DNA of 64,000 bases from an uncultured Bacteroidota bacterium (GCA_902777005.1 CACYSB010000008.1:18876-82875), one strand, 5' to 3'; positions 11,282-20,082 are shown, counted from the stretch's first letter. Notes: generated by a model not told the origin, from the letters alone. Program-made: numbers and translations.

Positions 11282-11992
11282 TTACATATTATTCATAAGA
11301 TTTTGTATCACTTTCTCGCCGTCGCGTATGGCTTGCATGGCCCAGTGGAGCTTTAGGTCTAGGAGGGCGTCGTCGGTGAGCTGCCAGTTGAGCGTCTGGT
11401 CTCGGCGCATACGCTCGGTGAGGGAGAAGAGCGAGAGGGCTGCGCAGACACTGATGTTAAAACTCTCGGTGAAGCCGTACATGGGTATCTTTACATAAGC
11501 GTCAGCACCGGCAATGGCTTCCGGAGTAAGACCGGTGAGTTCGGTACCGAAGACGAGAGCCGTTGGCTGACTGATGTCTAGGTCACCAATCATAGTATCG
11601 TTTTCATGCGGCAAAGTAGCTACAATGCAGTATCCTTTGGCGTGAAGGTTCTTGTACACCTCCTGTATGGAGGGGTAGCGGTAATAGTCGACCCACTTTG
11701 CTGAGCCTACAGCTACGTCGCCTGCCGGATTGAAAGGGTTATTGGCCTCTACCACATGTACATCCTGCACACCGAAGCAGTCGCACGAGCGCAGCACTGC
11801 AGCTGCATTGTGGCTTTGGTATATGTCCTCGAGCACCACGCTGATGTGGCGTGTGCGCAACGGCGCAAGGCGGTCGAAAAGAGAGCGTTTGTTCTCACTG
11901 AAGAGGTTGGCGGCGCGCTCGTACAGCGCGGCCTTTTGGTCGATGGTGAGACCTGCAAAAGGCGATGGAGAGTTGGGTTGTCGTTCCGGCAT
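11282..11992 (-). CDS. SpoU/TrmH-family RNA 2'-O-methyltransferase
   Basis: A 236-residue member of the SPOUT class that methylates ribose in tRNA or rRNA using S-adenosylmethionine. The three family motifs are seen: EDIYQSHNAAAVLRSCDCFG (motif 1, with the conserved Asn and Arg), LVFGTELTGLTP (motif 2) and IPMYGFTESFNISVCAALSL (motif 3). The closest fit is TrmH, tRNA Gm18 methyltransferase, because of the N-terminal helical extension and EDIYQSHNAAA, but the exact target base cannot be told from sequence. The start is taken at MPERQ, just inside a palindromic divergent promoter. Confidence 0.85.
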   Translation of the reverse strand: MPERQPNSPSPFAGLTIDQKAALYERAANLFSENKRSLFDRLAPLRTRHISVVLEDIYQSHNAAAVLRSCDCFGVQDVHVVEANNPFNPAGDVAVGSAKWVDYYRYPSIQEVYKNLHAKGYCIVATLPHENDTMIGDLDISQPTALVFGTELTGLTPEAIAGADAYVKIPMYGFTESFNISVCAALSLFSLTERMRRDQTLNWQLTDDALLDLKLHWAMQAIRDGEKVIQNLMNNM

Positions 11993-12010
11993 ATTGATTA
12001 CATGAAATTT

Positions 12011-12046
12011 TTTGCAAAGATACAAAAAAATATTTGTATCTTTGCA
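12011..12046. promoter_or_regulatory. Palindromic divergent promoter
   Basis: A perfect 14-base inverted repeat (12013-12026 and 12033-12046) contains a TATCTTTG box on each strand. It serves the SpoU gene to the left and the half glycosyltransferase to the right. Confidence 0.65.
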
Positions 12047-12085
12047 CTTGGATATGTATCACGTTGTATAAGTACAACTTGCAAT

Positions 12086-12670
12086 ATGTTAGTAGGATAC
12101 GAGGCAAATAATGCGCTACGCAACAGCCATGAACTTGGCGATTTTGCGCGCAACTTGATAGAACGGCTCGCCACGGGGCGCGTCAACCGCTACCGTGCAC
12201 TGCTCTTCGCCACACACATCAAGAAGGACTACTGCTCCTATTTTAGCGGCTACTCCAACATTGGCACCTTCGTGCCTTTCGGCCTCTCTCGCATGATGCC
12301 GTCACTATGGATGCGCTACCGCCTCAACCCCTGGCTTAAGCTTGAGAAAGTCAAGATATTCCACGGTCTCAACGAAGAATTACCGTATCATATAGACCGC
12401 GATATCAAGACTATCATCACCTGCTACGGCGTCGGCAGTCACCATTGCACGTCAATCATGGATTCCATGACATGGAAGAAGCGAATGGAATATTCCTTCA
12501 GCGCGGCCAACGTCATCGTGGCTGTCAGCGCAGAGGTTAAGCAACAACTCATAGACCTCGGCGTGACACCTGATAAGATTGTCGTCATTGGCGGCAAGAC
12601 GCCCTATGAACTCACTGACCGTATGGTGGAGCAGTACTTTGAGCTCTACTGCACGCTGGCCGGCAAGTGA
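12086..12670 (+). CDS. Half-length GT4-like protein (N-terminal GT-B domain only)
   Basis: A 194-residue protein similar to the first half of the GT4 glycosyltransferase at 13483. Compare VKIFHGLNEELPYHI with VDLYHGLSNELPLGI, and AANVIVAVSAEVKQQLIDLG with KANRVITVSHFSKQELVRLL. It ends where the second, nucleotide-sugar-binding Rossmann domain should begin, and the HD pair of the full enzyme (LHDV) is YG here (CYGV). The reading frame is intact and has its own promoter, so it may be a stable acceptor-binding or regulatory protein rather than a pseudogene. Its 3' end overlaps the convergent GT2 gene by 25 bases. Confidence 0.75.
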   Translation: MLVGYEANNALRNSHELGDFARNLIERLATGRVNRYRALLFATHIKKDYCSYFSGYSNIGTFVPFGLSRMMPSLWMRYRLNPWLKLEKVKIFHGLNEELPYHIDRDIKTIITCYGVGSHHCTSIMDSMTWKKRMEYSFSAANVIVAVSAEVKQQLIDLGVTPDKIVVIGGKTPYELTDRMVEQYFELYCTLAGK

Positions 12671-13416
12671 TTGAGCTCACGCAGACCCGCATATTTCATG
12701 AACGTGTAGAATGCCGACATGCGGCAGATGACATAGCCGGCATGGCCATCAAGAAAACCTCCCTTTAGTATATAGTTACGGAAAAATGTCCAGCCCGGAC
12801 GGAACCATACGCCGAGGGCCGACACCTTTTTGCCCGCCTCATGGGCCTTGTGCGCCGCCAACGAAGCATAATGCACCTGCCGCCGCGCATAGTCGTCAAA
12901 TGACTTGAACGAATAGTGCAACAAGTCGCCATCCAGCTTCTCATACCGCACCGCCGTGGAATAGCGCAGCTCTTCATGCACCATGCCGTCCCATTGGGCA
13001 ACGCCCTTGTACCACAGCCGCACACGCGCATCGGGATACCAACCGCAGTGGCGTATCCACTGGCCACAGTAGTTGTTGAGGCGGTTCACCGAGTATACAG
13101 TACCGCTGTCAAACCCCTTTTCTTTAAGAGCCACCAAGCTGTCGCGCAACTTAGGCGACAACGCCTCGTCGGCGTCCATGCTCAGTAGCCATGGATGCGT
13201 GGCAAGACTGTTGGCATAGTTCTTCTGCTCCGAGTAGCCAGCCCAACCATGGTGCTCAAAGCGCACACCGGAGGCCTGGCAAATAGCTTCTGTACCATCG
13301 GTTGAGCCAGAGTCCACCACAACAACCTCGTCGGCCACTCCTCGCAGCGACTCAAGGCAGCGTCCAATGTTGCTCTCCTCGTCCTGCGTGATTATTACAG
13401 CGGTTATCTTCTCCAT
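12646..13416 (-). CDS. Family 2 glycosyltransferase, WaaE/KdtX type
   Basis: A 256-residue GT-A enzyme. It opens with MEKITAVIITQDEESNIGRC, followed by VVVDSGSTDGT and the DXD-type motif SMDADEAL. HCGWYPDARVRLW and the C-terminal FFRNYILKGGFLDG are typical of the lipopolysaccharide core GT2 group that includes WaaE. It probably transfers a sugar during cell-surface glycan synthesis at the inner membrane. The start is MEKIT, directly downstream of a perfect promoter, which leaves a leader of only a few bases. Confidence 0.85.
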   Translation of the reverse strand: MEKITAVIITQDEESNIGRCLESLRGVADEVVVVDSGSTDGTEAICQASGVRFEHHGWAGYSEQKNYANSLATHPWLLSMDADEALSPKLRDSLVALKEKGFDSGTVYSVNRLNNYCGQWIRHCGWYPDARVRLWYKGVAQWDGMVHEELRYSTAVRYEKLDGDLLHYSFKSFDDYARRQVHYASLAAHKAHEAGKKVSALGVWFRPGWTFFRNYILKGGFLDGHAGYVICRMSAFYTFMKYAGLRELNHLPASVQ

Positions 13417-13426
13417 ATTCACGGTG

Positions 13427-13473
13427 CAAAGATACAAATATTTTTGGACATTGCAAAAAAAGTTGTACTTTTG
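13427..13473. promoter_or_regulatory. Overlapping divergent promoters with very short leaders
   Basis: Minus strand: TTTG (13454-13457), 19 bases, TATCTTTG (13427-13434). Plus strand: TTTG (13443-13446), 19 bases, TACTTTTG (13466-13473). Both start codons lie roughly 4-12 bases after the expected transcription starts, so both messages are nearly leaderless. Confidence 0.75.
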
Positions 13474-13482
13474 CAGCACAAA

Positions 13483-14634
13483 ATGAACGCCATGTTAATA
13501 GCATTCGATGCCAAGCGCGCAGCGCAGAACCGCACAGGTCTGGGGAACTACAGCCGCTATATTGTACGCACACTGAATCAGTTTGCGCCGGACAACGAAT
13601 ACCTGCTTTTCATACCCAACCTGAAAAAAGCCTCCCAGTTGAGCGACTTGCCCAATATAGACGGCTACACGCTGGTGACACCGCGCACCGCCGTAGGTCG
13701 CCTGTTCGCTTCTGTTTGGCGCACCATGGCAATCACCAACGAGCTGCGTCGCCGCAAGGTCGACCTATACCACGGCCTTAGCAACGAACTGCCATTGGGT
13801 ATCCGCCGCGCCGGCTGCCGCTCTATTGTCACTCTCCATGACGTCATCTTTATGCACCAGCCGGAATACTACAAGCCCATCGACCGCTTCATCTACCGTC
13901 TCAAGTTCCGCTACGCCGGCATGAAGGCCAACAGAGTTATCACCGTCAGCCACTTCTCCAAGCAGGAACTGGTGCGTCTGCTGCATATCCCCGCCGACAA
14001 GATTTCTGTCGTCTACCCAGGCCTGTATCTCGACTTCTCCAAGGTCACCGAAGCCGACCGAACCGCCGTACGCACACGCTACAACCTGCCCAGTCGCTTC
14101 GTGCTCTACGTGGGCACAATAGAGGAACGCAAAAACATGTTGCTTGTGGCCCAGGCCATGAGCATCATGCAGAAAGCAGGAACCCTGCCCGATGACATGC
14201 GCGTAGTATTGATTGGACGCCACACACCCTATACCGACACTCTGCAGCGCTACCTCTCCGAGAACGGCCTCGACTGGCATTTCATGTTCCTGCACAACGT
14301 CACCTTCGCCGACTTGCCAGCCTGCTACCAGTTGGCCGACGTGTTCGTATACCCCTCGCGCATCGAGGGCTTCGGCAGCCCTATGCTTGAAGCCGCTGCC
14401 GCCGGAGTGCCAGCCATCGGCTGCACCGGCTCCAGCCTCGAGGAGGCCGGCGGACAGGGCGCTTTCTATGTGGAGCCCGACGACGCACAGGCCATGGCCG
14501 ACCGTCTGCTGTCCCTATGGGGCGACGAAGCATTGAGAAAGGAACGCTCCGCCATGGGGCTGGCCCATGCGGAGCGTTTCTCTGAACGTCGTCTCTTCGA
14601 CGACCTGATGTCCGTTTACAACAGTCTTATTTGA
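13483..14634 (+). CDS. Family 4 glycosyltransferase
   Basis: A 383-residue GT-B enzyme. The N-terminal domain has FDAKRAAQNRTGLGNYSRYI, HGLSNELP and TLHDVIFMHQPE. The C-terminal donor-binding domain has VLYVGTIEERKN and ADVFVYPSRIEGFGSPMLEA, with the E-x7-E motif (SRIEGFGSPMLEA). It is likely a mannosyl- or glucosyltransferase of surface polysaccharide or lipopolysaccharide. Start codons at 13483 and 13492 are both possible; the predicted transcript begins within a few bases of the first. It ends 8 bases inside the convergent deiminase gene. Confidence 0.88.
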   Translation: MNAMLIAFDAKRAAQNRTGLGNYSRYIVRTLNQFAPDNEYLLFIPNLKKASQLSDLPNIDGYTLVTPRTAVGRLFASVWRTMAITNELRRRKVDLYHGLSNELPLGIRRAGCRSIVTLHDVIFMHQPEYYKPIDRFIYRLKFRYAGMKANRVITVSHFSKQELVRLLHIPADKISVVYPGLYLDFSKVTEADRTAVRTRYNLPSRFVLYVGTIEERKNMLLVAQAMSIMQKAGTLPDDMRVVLIGRHTPYTDTLQRYLSENGLDWHFMFLHNVTFADLPACYQLADVFVYPSRIEGFGSPMLEAAAAGVPAIGCTGSSLEEAGGQGAFYVEPDDAQAMADRLLSLWGDEALRKERSAMGLAHAERFSERRLFDDLMSVYNSLI

Positions 14635-16789
14635 CAACCAGTTTGCGCACCACGCGCTCGCTGCCATTGGCGAACACCACGGTGTACTGGCCGGCGGCCA
14701 GACGTGCAGCGTTGACACTATAGACTATCGTGCCTTCAGCCTGCAGGCTGCCACGGTGCACCTCGCGACCACTGAGGTCGTAGATGCTCACGCTGTAGTT
14801 CTTGCCACCCTGCATGTCAACGACCATGTTGGCCATATCTGTCGCGGGGTTGGGATAGAACTGGCCGAAACGCAGCTCGGCGCCCTCGGCGTCGGCGATG
14901 CTGGTCTGACCGTTCGTACCGAAGCAGAAGTAGGCGCCGTTGGCGGCAGTGAAGGGCTTGGTGATGGTCTTACCTCCGTTGCTGGTGACGCTGATGTAGT
15001 AGTCGACAACCACGCCGCTTGTGCTGAAGGTGGTGGTGGGGATGGATGCAGTGTACATGTTGTCGGCACCGGCAGCCATGTCGACAGTCTGCCACTCGCC
15101 GCCGTCAACACGGTACATAACCTTTGCGCTGGCAACACCCGTGTTGTTGGTGATACGGGCGCTGATGGCGGCATCCTGTGCGTTGAGGGCTGTACCCTGG
15201 GCACCCACGATGGGACTATGCAGTATACGTATGGGGCTGGCGGCAGGAATCTGCTTAGTGATGCAGTGGATGGCTCCGCCGTAGCCGTCGAATGTGCGGA
15301 TGTCTATGGGGTAGAGCTCATAGCCCGGATAGGCGGCGCGTATGCTCTCCATGTTGGCACGGTCCCACTCGGCGGTTGGCTCGCCGTCGACCACCTTGGA
15401 GAAGCAGGGTTGCACTATGATGTTGTTGATGAAGGTGTGGTTGCTGTAGCTGCGGGTGTACATGCTATCGTAGTTGGTCTCCGACGGGAAGTTGCTGCCA
15501 TCGTCACGGCTGGGGAACGGAATGTAGGCAGCACGGTAGTTGACACCGGCGAAGCTCTGCCAGCTGGTGAGGCTGTCAATGTTCTTCGAGGCGGTGGCAT
15601 AGTCTATCCAGTTGCTATAGACCTCGGGGAACTTGCTGAAGACAAACTGGTTCTCGTCGTACATGTCGGCATAGAGGTCGATGTGGCCCGTACCGCCGTC
15701 ACTCACCAGGCGCGGCATAAAGTGAGTCTCGCCGAAGATGGCGTTCATAGAGTCGGCGGTCTGTGCGTAAGTGAGCGGAGTCTTGGAACTGTAGGTATAA
15801 GGCTGCAAGCTACTGCCCGTCTCATATATCTGGCCATAGTTTCTGTTGTTCTCTTCAAGGGTTGCGGTGCTGGTGAAGAGCTTGCTGTAGCCGTCGACGA
15901 GGCAGTTGCCACCTTCCCAGGCCAGTGTGGAGGTATACATCGGAAAGCCAATCTGGCTGGCAATGGAGTCGGGCAGCAGGTCGTCGCAGGCGCGACCGGG
16001 GCTGTACTGGAAGTTCAGCATTGCCACATCGTCGTTGTCGCCATAGTAGAAGCAGATGGGGCCGCAGTCGCGGTACCAAAATGCGTTGGCATAAGCCTCG
16101 ATGAAGCGGTAGTTGGTGAGGGGCATTCCCTTGGCAGCCATGAAGTCCTTAACCACGGTGCTGTCATTCAGGTGCCATATCACAATCCAAGCCTGCGTAC
16201 CATGCTGGATGGCGTCAATCAGGTTCAGGAACACGCCGCGGAAACTCTCCAAGGACTCATAGTATTCCACATAGTCATCCCCGTAGCCGTTCTGGCGGGA
16301 GTATTCGGCAAGGCCCTGATAGTCGGCCGTGTCAGGCAGTCCGTCGACATTGCCGTAGCCGTAATACTGCCATCTGTTGCTCCTGTCGTTCCAGCGGTAC
16401 ATGTCGCCCCTGCCGGGGAAAACAATCTGGGCAGTGTAGTTCTCGTCGCCCAAATGGTCGGCAGGATAGGCATTGTATGGGAAGTTCACAACCACAGCCT
16501 GCAACTCCTCCCACTCGCCAGGATGCCACATCTTTTCCGGCAGTTGGCTGATACTATACTCGGCCACGGAGCTCTTGGCCGCCTTGGGGGCCGGTGTATA
16601 CTCGGCGTCGGCGGGGAGCGTCGGCAGTTCTTTCTTTACCTTGTTGGCATCGCGTTTCATGTAAGCCTTGTACATCTCTGTGCGAGCCTTCAATTTCTCC
16701 AGCCTGCCTCCGTCGAAGCTGACATTGGTCTGGGCCATGACCCCGATGCTCATCAGGGCTGCCATGGCCAAAAAGAACACCTTTTTCAT
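14627..16789 (-). CDS. Secreted peptidylarginine/agmatine deiminase-family protein with type IX sorting domain
   Basis: A 720-residue protein with a signal peptide (cut after GVMAQ). Residues about 85-520 form a pentein fold of the Porphyromonas-type arginine deiminase family (PF04371), which hydrolyses guanidinium groups to a urea group and ammonia. The catalytic set is visible: Asp241 in WYRDCGP, His369 and Asp371 in GTGHIDLY, Cys509 in GGAIHCITKQ. WEGGNCLVDG matches the EGG motif. An Ig-like domain follows (about 525-630), then a C-terminal sorting domain (FYPNPATDMANM, SVSIYDLSGREV, VVRKLVVK), so it should be exported by the type IX system. Compared with agmatine deiminases there is an extra Tyr/Asp/Gly-rich stretch around 110-175. 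It begins 13 bases after kce and is probably cotranscribed with it. Whether it acts on protein arginine, peptide arginine or agmatine is open. Confidence 0.85.
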   Translation of the reverse strand: MKKVFFLAMAALMSIGVMAQTNVSFDGGRLEKLKARTEMYKAYMKRDANKVKKELPTLPADAEYTPAPKAAKSSVAEYSISQLPEKMWHPGEWEELQAVVVNFPYNAYPADHLGDENYTAQIVFPGRGDMYRWNDRSNRWQYYGYGNVDGLPDTADYQGLAEYSRQNGYGDDYVEYYESLESFRGVFLNLIDAIQHGTQAWIVIWHLNDSTVVKDFMAAKGMPLTNYRFIEAYANAFWYRDCGPICFYYGDNDDVAMLNFQYSPGRACDDLLPDSIASQIGFPMYTSTLAWEGGNCLVDGYSKLFTSTATLEENNRNYGQIYETGSSLQPYTYSSKTPLTYAQTADSMNAIFGETHFMPRLVSDGGTGHIDLYADMYDENQFVFSKFPEVYSNWIDYATASKNIDSLTSWQSFAGVNYRAAYIPFPSRDDGSNFPSETNYDSMYTRSYSNHTFINNIIVQPCFSKVVDGEPTAEWDRANMESIRAAYPGYELYPIDIRTFDGYGGAIHCITKQIPAASPIRILHSPIVGAQGTALNAQDAAISARITNNTGVASAKVMYRVDGGEWQTVDMAAGADNMYTASIPTTTFSTSGVVVDYYISVTSNGGKTITKPFTAANGAYFCFGTNGQTSIADAEGAELRFGQFYPNPATDMANMVVDMQGGKNYSVSIYDLSGREVHRGSLQAEGTIVYSVNAARLAAGQYTVVFANGSERVVRKLVVK

Positions 16790-16802
16790 CTGTATCCGTA
16801 TA

Positions 16803-17633
16803 TTACCTCTTCTTGAGACTCAGTATCTCGCGTGCCTCATCGCTGGTGGCCACCTGGCGGCCCAGCAACTTGGCCATGCGCACCACTTTGTCGACCAGCT
16901 CGCCATTGCTCTTGGCCAGCACGCCGCGCTCCAGGTACAGGTTGTCCTCGAAGCCCACGCGCACGTTGCCGCCCATGACGATGGCCGGGGCTGCCAGCGT
17001 GAAGGCGTGGCGGCCGATGCCGGTGGCCGTCCATGTCGAACCGGCGGGAATCTTGTTCACCAGCCAGCACAGGTTGTCGACGGTGGCGGGGGTGCAGCCG
17101 GGCACGCCGAGCACAAAGTTGAACTGCATCGGTGCACCGGGCACCTCACCTTTCTTCGCCATGGTGAGGATGGTGTCGAGGTGACCCATCTCGAAGCACT
17201 CGTACTCGGGCTTGATACCCTTCTCGATCATGCGCTTGCCGAAGGCACGCATGGTGGGCATGGTGTTGTCGAAGATGTCGTCGCCGAAGTTGCAGGTACC
17301 GCAGTCGAGGGTGGCCATCTCGGGCACAGGCGTGGTGTTGGTGCTGTCCAGACGCTCGTCCGGAGTCATGCCCACGGCGCCGCCGGTCGAGGGGATAAGG
17401 ATGACGTTGGGGCAAGCCTTGAGGATGGCCTCGGTGCACTCCTGGAAGCGCACATGGCTCTGGGTCGGCGTGCCATCGTCCTCGCGGACGTGCAGGTGCA
17501 CGATGGCGGCACCGGCGTCGACGGCGCTCTTGGCCTCGCGGACTATCTCCTCCACGGTGTAGGGTACATTGGGGTTCTGCTCTTTGGTAACTTCCGCGCC
17601 GCAGATGGCGGCGGTGATTATCAGTTTATCCAT
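16803..17633 (-). CDS. kce: 3-keto-5-aminohexanoate cleavage enzyme
   Basis: A 276-residue beta-keto acid cleavage enzyme (BKACE). In lysine fermentation it converts 3-keto-5-aminohexanoate and acetyl-CoA to 3-aminobutyryl-CoA and acetoacetate. Zinc ligands expected in the family are present: His46 and His48 in VHLHVRED and Glu229 in GFEDN. STGGAVGMTPDER and MGGNVRVGFEDNLYL are hallmark stretches. The start is MDKLIIT; an upstream in-frame methionine would add 34 atypical residues. It is separated from kamDE by 11 kb, and the gene after it on the same transcript is a secreted deiminase, so two amino-acid-degrading functions may be coregulated. Confidence 0.93.
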   Translation of the reverse strand: MDKLIITAAICGAEVTKEQNPNVPYTVEEIVREAKSAVDAGAAIVHLHVREDDGTPTQSHVRFQECTEAILKACPNVILIPSTGGAVGMTPDERLDSTNTTPVPEMATLDCGTCNFGDDIFDNTMPTMRAFGKRMIEKGIKPEYECFEMGHLDTILTMAKKGEVPGAPMQFNFVLGVPGCTPATVDNLCWLVNKIPAGSTWTATGIGRHAFTLAAPAIVMGGNVRVGFEDNLYLERGVLAKSNGELVDKVVRMAKLLGRQVATSDEAREILSLKKR

Positions 17634-17682
17634 ATTGCTTATTTTTTGATTATTATATATTGTTCCTCTTTGATAAGAATTG

Positions 17683-17690
17683 CAAAAATA
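17683..17690 (-). promoter_or_regulatory. -7 element of kce
   Basis: TATTTTTG on the minus strand, 50 bases upstream of the kce start; the -33 box is unclear. Confidence 0.45.
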
Positions 17691-17760
17691 CGAAAAAAAA
17701 GTGATACTCAACCGCAGATGCAATATTTTTTTCACATACCCCCACCCTACCCTCTACGGC

Positions 17761-17852
17761 CCCTCTCCGACTGTTCTACGGTTGTTTACCGGTTGTTCTA
17801 CGGTTTTAAAGCGTTAAACAACCGTAGAACTACCGTATAACTGACGGAGGGA
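17761..17852. repeat. Palindromic 11-base-phased repeat, copy B
   Basis: It begins CCCTCTCCG, then CCGACTGTTCTACGGTTGTT, further 11-mers, and a right arm AACAACCGTAGAAC leading to CGGAGGGA. It lies in the 309-base gap between divergent kce and the 17943 gene; the rest of the gap holds only their promoters. Confidence 0.75.
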
Positions 17853-17910
17853 CTACGGAATGGCGACGGCGAAAAAATGACCCGAATGCGACCGTTTTAC
17901 TTTTTTTGTG

Positions 17911-17918
17911 TATATTTG
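17911..17918 (+). promoter_or_regulatory. -7 element of the 17943 gene
   Basis: TATATTTG, 24 bases upstream of the ATG. Its position rules out an earlier in-frame methionine at 17877. Confidence 0.55.
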
Positions 17919-17942
17919 CATCTTGTTTGGAACGCAAGGAGC

Positions 17943-19223
17943 ATGTGCCACAAGCGACATAAAGCAATAATATTCAGCCTGATGCTGGCATTGGCAACCG
18001 CCTTGGCCGCGCCCGCCGTGGCGCAGACGGGCCTTTATGTGCCCGCCAAAGGGCCTGTGCGCAACATGCAGAAGGCGTTGCACAACCCCGAAGTGTTCTA
18101 CCTGCTGCTCTGCTACGACGGCTCGGCACCGACCTACAGCGTCAGCGACCTCGACCTGCTCGACTCGGCCTACCGCATTGCTTTCGACATCGACAACCCG
18201 ATGTTCTACACCATCGGCATCGAGGCCTATGCTGGCAGCAACGAAGACCTCGGACGCGAACGTGTCGACGGGGTGTACCGCTACTTCGCCATGCGCGGCG
18301 AGGGCAAGTTCCCGGTGCGCACGGCGCACAACCGGATACACTGCTCGTGCATGGGCGACACGGTGGAGACGCTGCGCTTCGAGGTGCCGGTGACGACGGC
18401 CGTCTACGATGTCGCCGAACTGCCCGAGAGCCGCCGCACGCTCAACAAGAGCATAGCGCTCGAGAACTGCGTGCTCATCACCTTCCGCAACGACCCCGAC
18501 GAGTGCGTCGGCGCCGCCCGTGGATGCTATGTGCCGCAGGAGGACAGCATCGTGCGCGGCTACTATGCCTCCATCATGATGGCTCGCGGCTCGGTGCGGG
18601 CCGTGGACAACACCAAGGACACCTGCCCGTCGGACCTCTCGATAACCATCGACGACCACCTCGACTACCGCAAAGTGGTTGAGCAATACAGCCTGATACC
18701 CCACCGCAAGCAACTGCTGGTGCAGGCGGGATACATCATCATCAAGAGCAACTGGGCACAGGAGATGGACAGCTGCACCGAGGCACAGAAAGACAGCATC
18801 TTCATACGCATCCCCGCCACCGAGGAACAGATAGCCGCCAAGCTCAAGTTCTTCGCCAAGGTGAAAGGGACGCGTGGCGTGGAATACAAGCAGCTGCCCA
18901 CGCGCAAAAGCCCCGGACGCGGCGAGCTGATGCTGCAGGCGCCTATCAACGTGACGCAGTTCGACACCATATATGTCGGCAAACGCATACAGGAGAAGGA
19001 GCTCGGCAAGTACTTCTATGCTGTCGACGGCCCCACGGAAGCCGCCGCCTTCAAGGTGGCCGGGCGCTACTGGGTGGCCTACAGTGTGGGCAAGGGCGGC
19101 CAATACGAGCTCAAGAAACCTCTGCGCGAGTTGTTCCGCATAATCCCCGACCAGGAGGAAGAGGAACTGCCCGAAGGCAAGAAAGAAAAGAACATCAGTC
19201 CCGAAGAAATCATCGAGGACTAA
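17943..19223 (+). CDS. Exported protein of unknown function
   Basis: A 426-residue protein with a hydrophobic N-terminal segment and cleavage-like site (LALATALAAPAVAQT). I recognise no family. The mature part is acidic and mixed alpha/beta in pattern, with a Cys pair in HCSCMGD, a further CVGAARGC, and a strongly charged tail (EEEELPEGKKEKNISPEE). A lipobox is absent, so it is probably periplasmic. It lies 36 bases upstream of panB on the same strand, possibly on one transcript, but no functional link is evident. The short AT-rich spacer before panB contains repeated TTCACAC/TTTACACATTC-like words. Confidence 0.65.
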   Translation: MCHKRHKAIIFSLMLALATALAAPAVAQTGLYVPAKGPVRNMQKALHNPEVFYLLLCYDGSAPTYSVSDLDLLDSAYRIAFDIDNPMFYTIGIEAYAGSNEDLGRERVDGVYRYFAMRGEGKFPVRTAHNRIHCSCMGDTVETLRFEVPVTTAVYDVAELPESRRTLNKSIALENCVLITFRNDPDECVGAARGCYVPQEDSIVRGYYASIMMARGSVRAVDNTKDTCPSDLSITIDDHLDYRKVVEQYSLIPHRKQLLVQAGYIIIKSNWAQEMDSCTEAQKDSIFIRIPATEEQIAAKLKFFAKVKGTRGVEYKQLPTRKSPGRGELMLQAPINVTQFDTIYVGKRIQEKELGKYFYAVDGPTEAAAFKVAGRYWVAYSVGKGGQYELKKPLRELFRIIPDQEEEELPEGKKEKNISPEEIIED

Positions 19224-19259
19224 CATATTCACACGTTAACGCATTTACACATTCAAACA

Positions 19260-20078
19260 ATGGCATATTTACAGACCGACGTGACCAAAGTCACGACACG
19301 AGTGTTGCAGAACATGAAACTGCATGGCGAGAAGATAGCCATGCTGACGGCTTACGATTACTCGATGGCCTCGCTGCTCGAGAGCACCAAAATCGACGTG
19401 GTGCTGGTGGGCGACTCGGCCGCCAACGTCATGGAAGGCCACAAGACCACCCTGCCCATCACCCTCGACGAGATGATTGTCTATGCCACCAGCGTGGTGC
19501 GCGCCATCAAACGAGCACTCGTGGTGGTCGACATGCCTTTCGGCACCTACCAGGGCAACTCTAAGCAGGCTCTGGCCAGCGCTATACGCATCATGAAGGA
19601 GACCGGCGCCGACGCCATCAAGATGGAAGGCGGCGAAGAGATCCTGGAGAGCGTGCAGCGCATCCTCTCGGCAGGCATTCCCGTGATGGGACATCTCGGC
19701 CTCACACCACAGAGCATCAACAAGTTCGGCACCTACGCCGTGCGTGCCACCGAGCAGGAGGAGGCCGACCAGGTGAAGAAGGACGCCCTGCTGCTACAGG
19801 AGACGGGCTGCTTCGCCATAGTGCTTGAGAAGATTCCCGCCAAACTCGCCGGCGAGATATCCACAGAACTGAAGATACCCACCATAGGTATCGGCGCCGG
19901 CAGCGCCACCGACGGACAGGTGCTGGTGCTGCAGGACATGCTGGGCATCACGCGCCAGTTCCAGCCACGCTACCTGCGCACCTACGGCAACATCGGCGAG
20001 GACATTGCCAACGCCGTACGCCACTACATCAGCGATGTGAAGAGCGGCGACTTCCCCAACGAGAAAGAACAGTACTAA
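19260..20078 (+). CDS. panB: Ketopantoate hydroxymethyltransferase
   Basis: A 272-residue TIM-barrel enzyme that converts 2-oxoisovalerate to ketopantoate using methylene-tetrahydrofolate, the first step of pantothenate and CoA synthesis. Family motifs are [28 protein letters not shown] (metal-binding Asp), [21 protein letters not shown] with the catalytic-site His-Gly, and [20 protein letters not shown]. Full length, with no oddities. A terminator lies five bases after its stop codon. Confidence 0.97.
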   Translation: MAYLQTDVTKVTTRVLQNMKLHGEKIAMLTAYDYSMASLLESTKIDVVLVGDSAANVMEGHKTTLPITLDEMIVYATSVVRAIKRALVVVDMPFGTYQGNSKQALASAIRIMKETGADAIKMEGGEEILESVQRILSAGIPVMGHLGLTPQSINKFGTYAVRATEQEEADQVKKDALLLQETGCFAIVLEKIPAKLAGEISTELKIPTIGIGAGSATDGQVLVLQDMLGITRQFQPRYLRTYGNIGEDIANAVRHYISDVKSGDFPNEKEQY

Positions 20079-20082
20079 ACAA

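Noticed and set aside
12086..13416. A possible broken GT4 gene reading from 12086 into the next gene
   Set aside because: The following gene is on the other strand and is a complete GT2; there is no remnant of a GT4 C-terminal domain between them.
14756..16816. A 686-codon open frame opposite the deiminase gene, and similar long antisense frames at 4374-5927, 24492-26915 and 56751-58505
   Set aside because: Each is a codon-bias shadow of a well-supported gene on the other strand and shows no signal peptide, motif or promoter.
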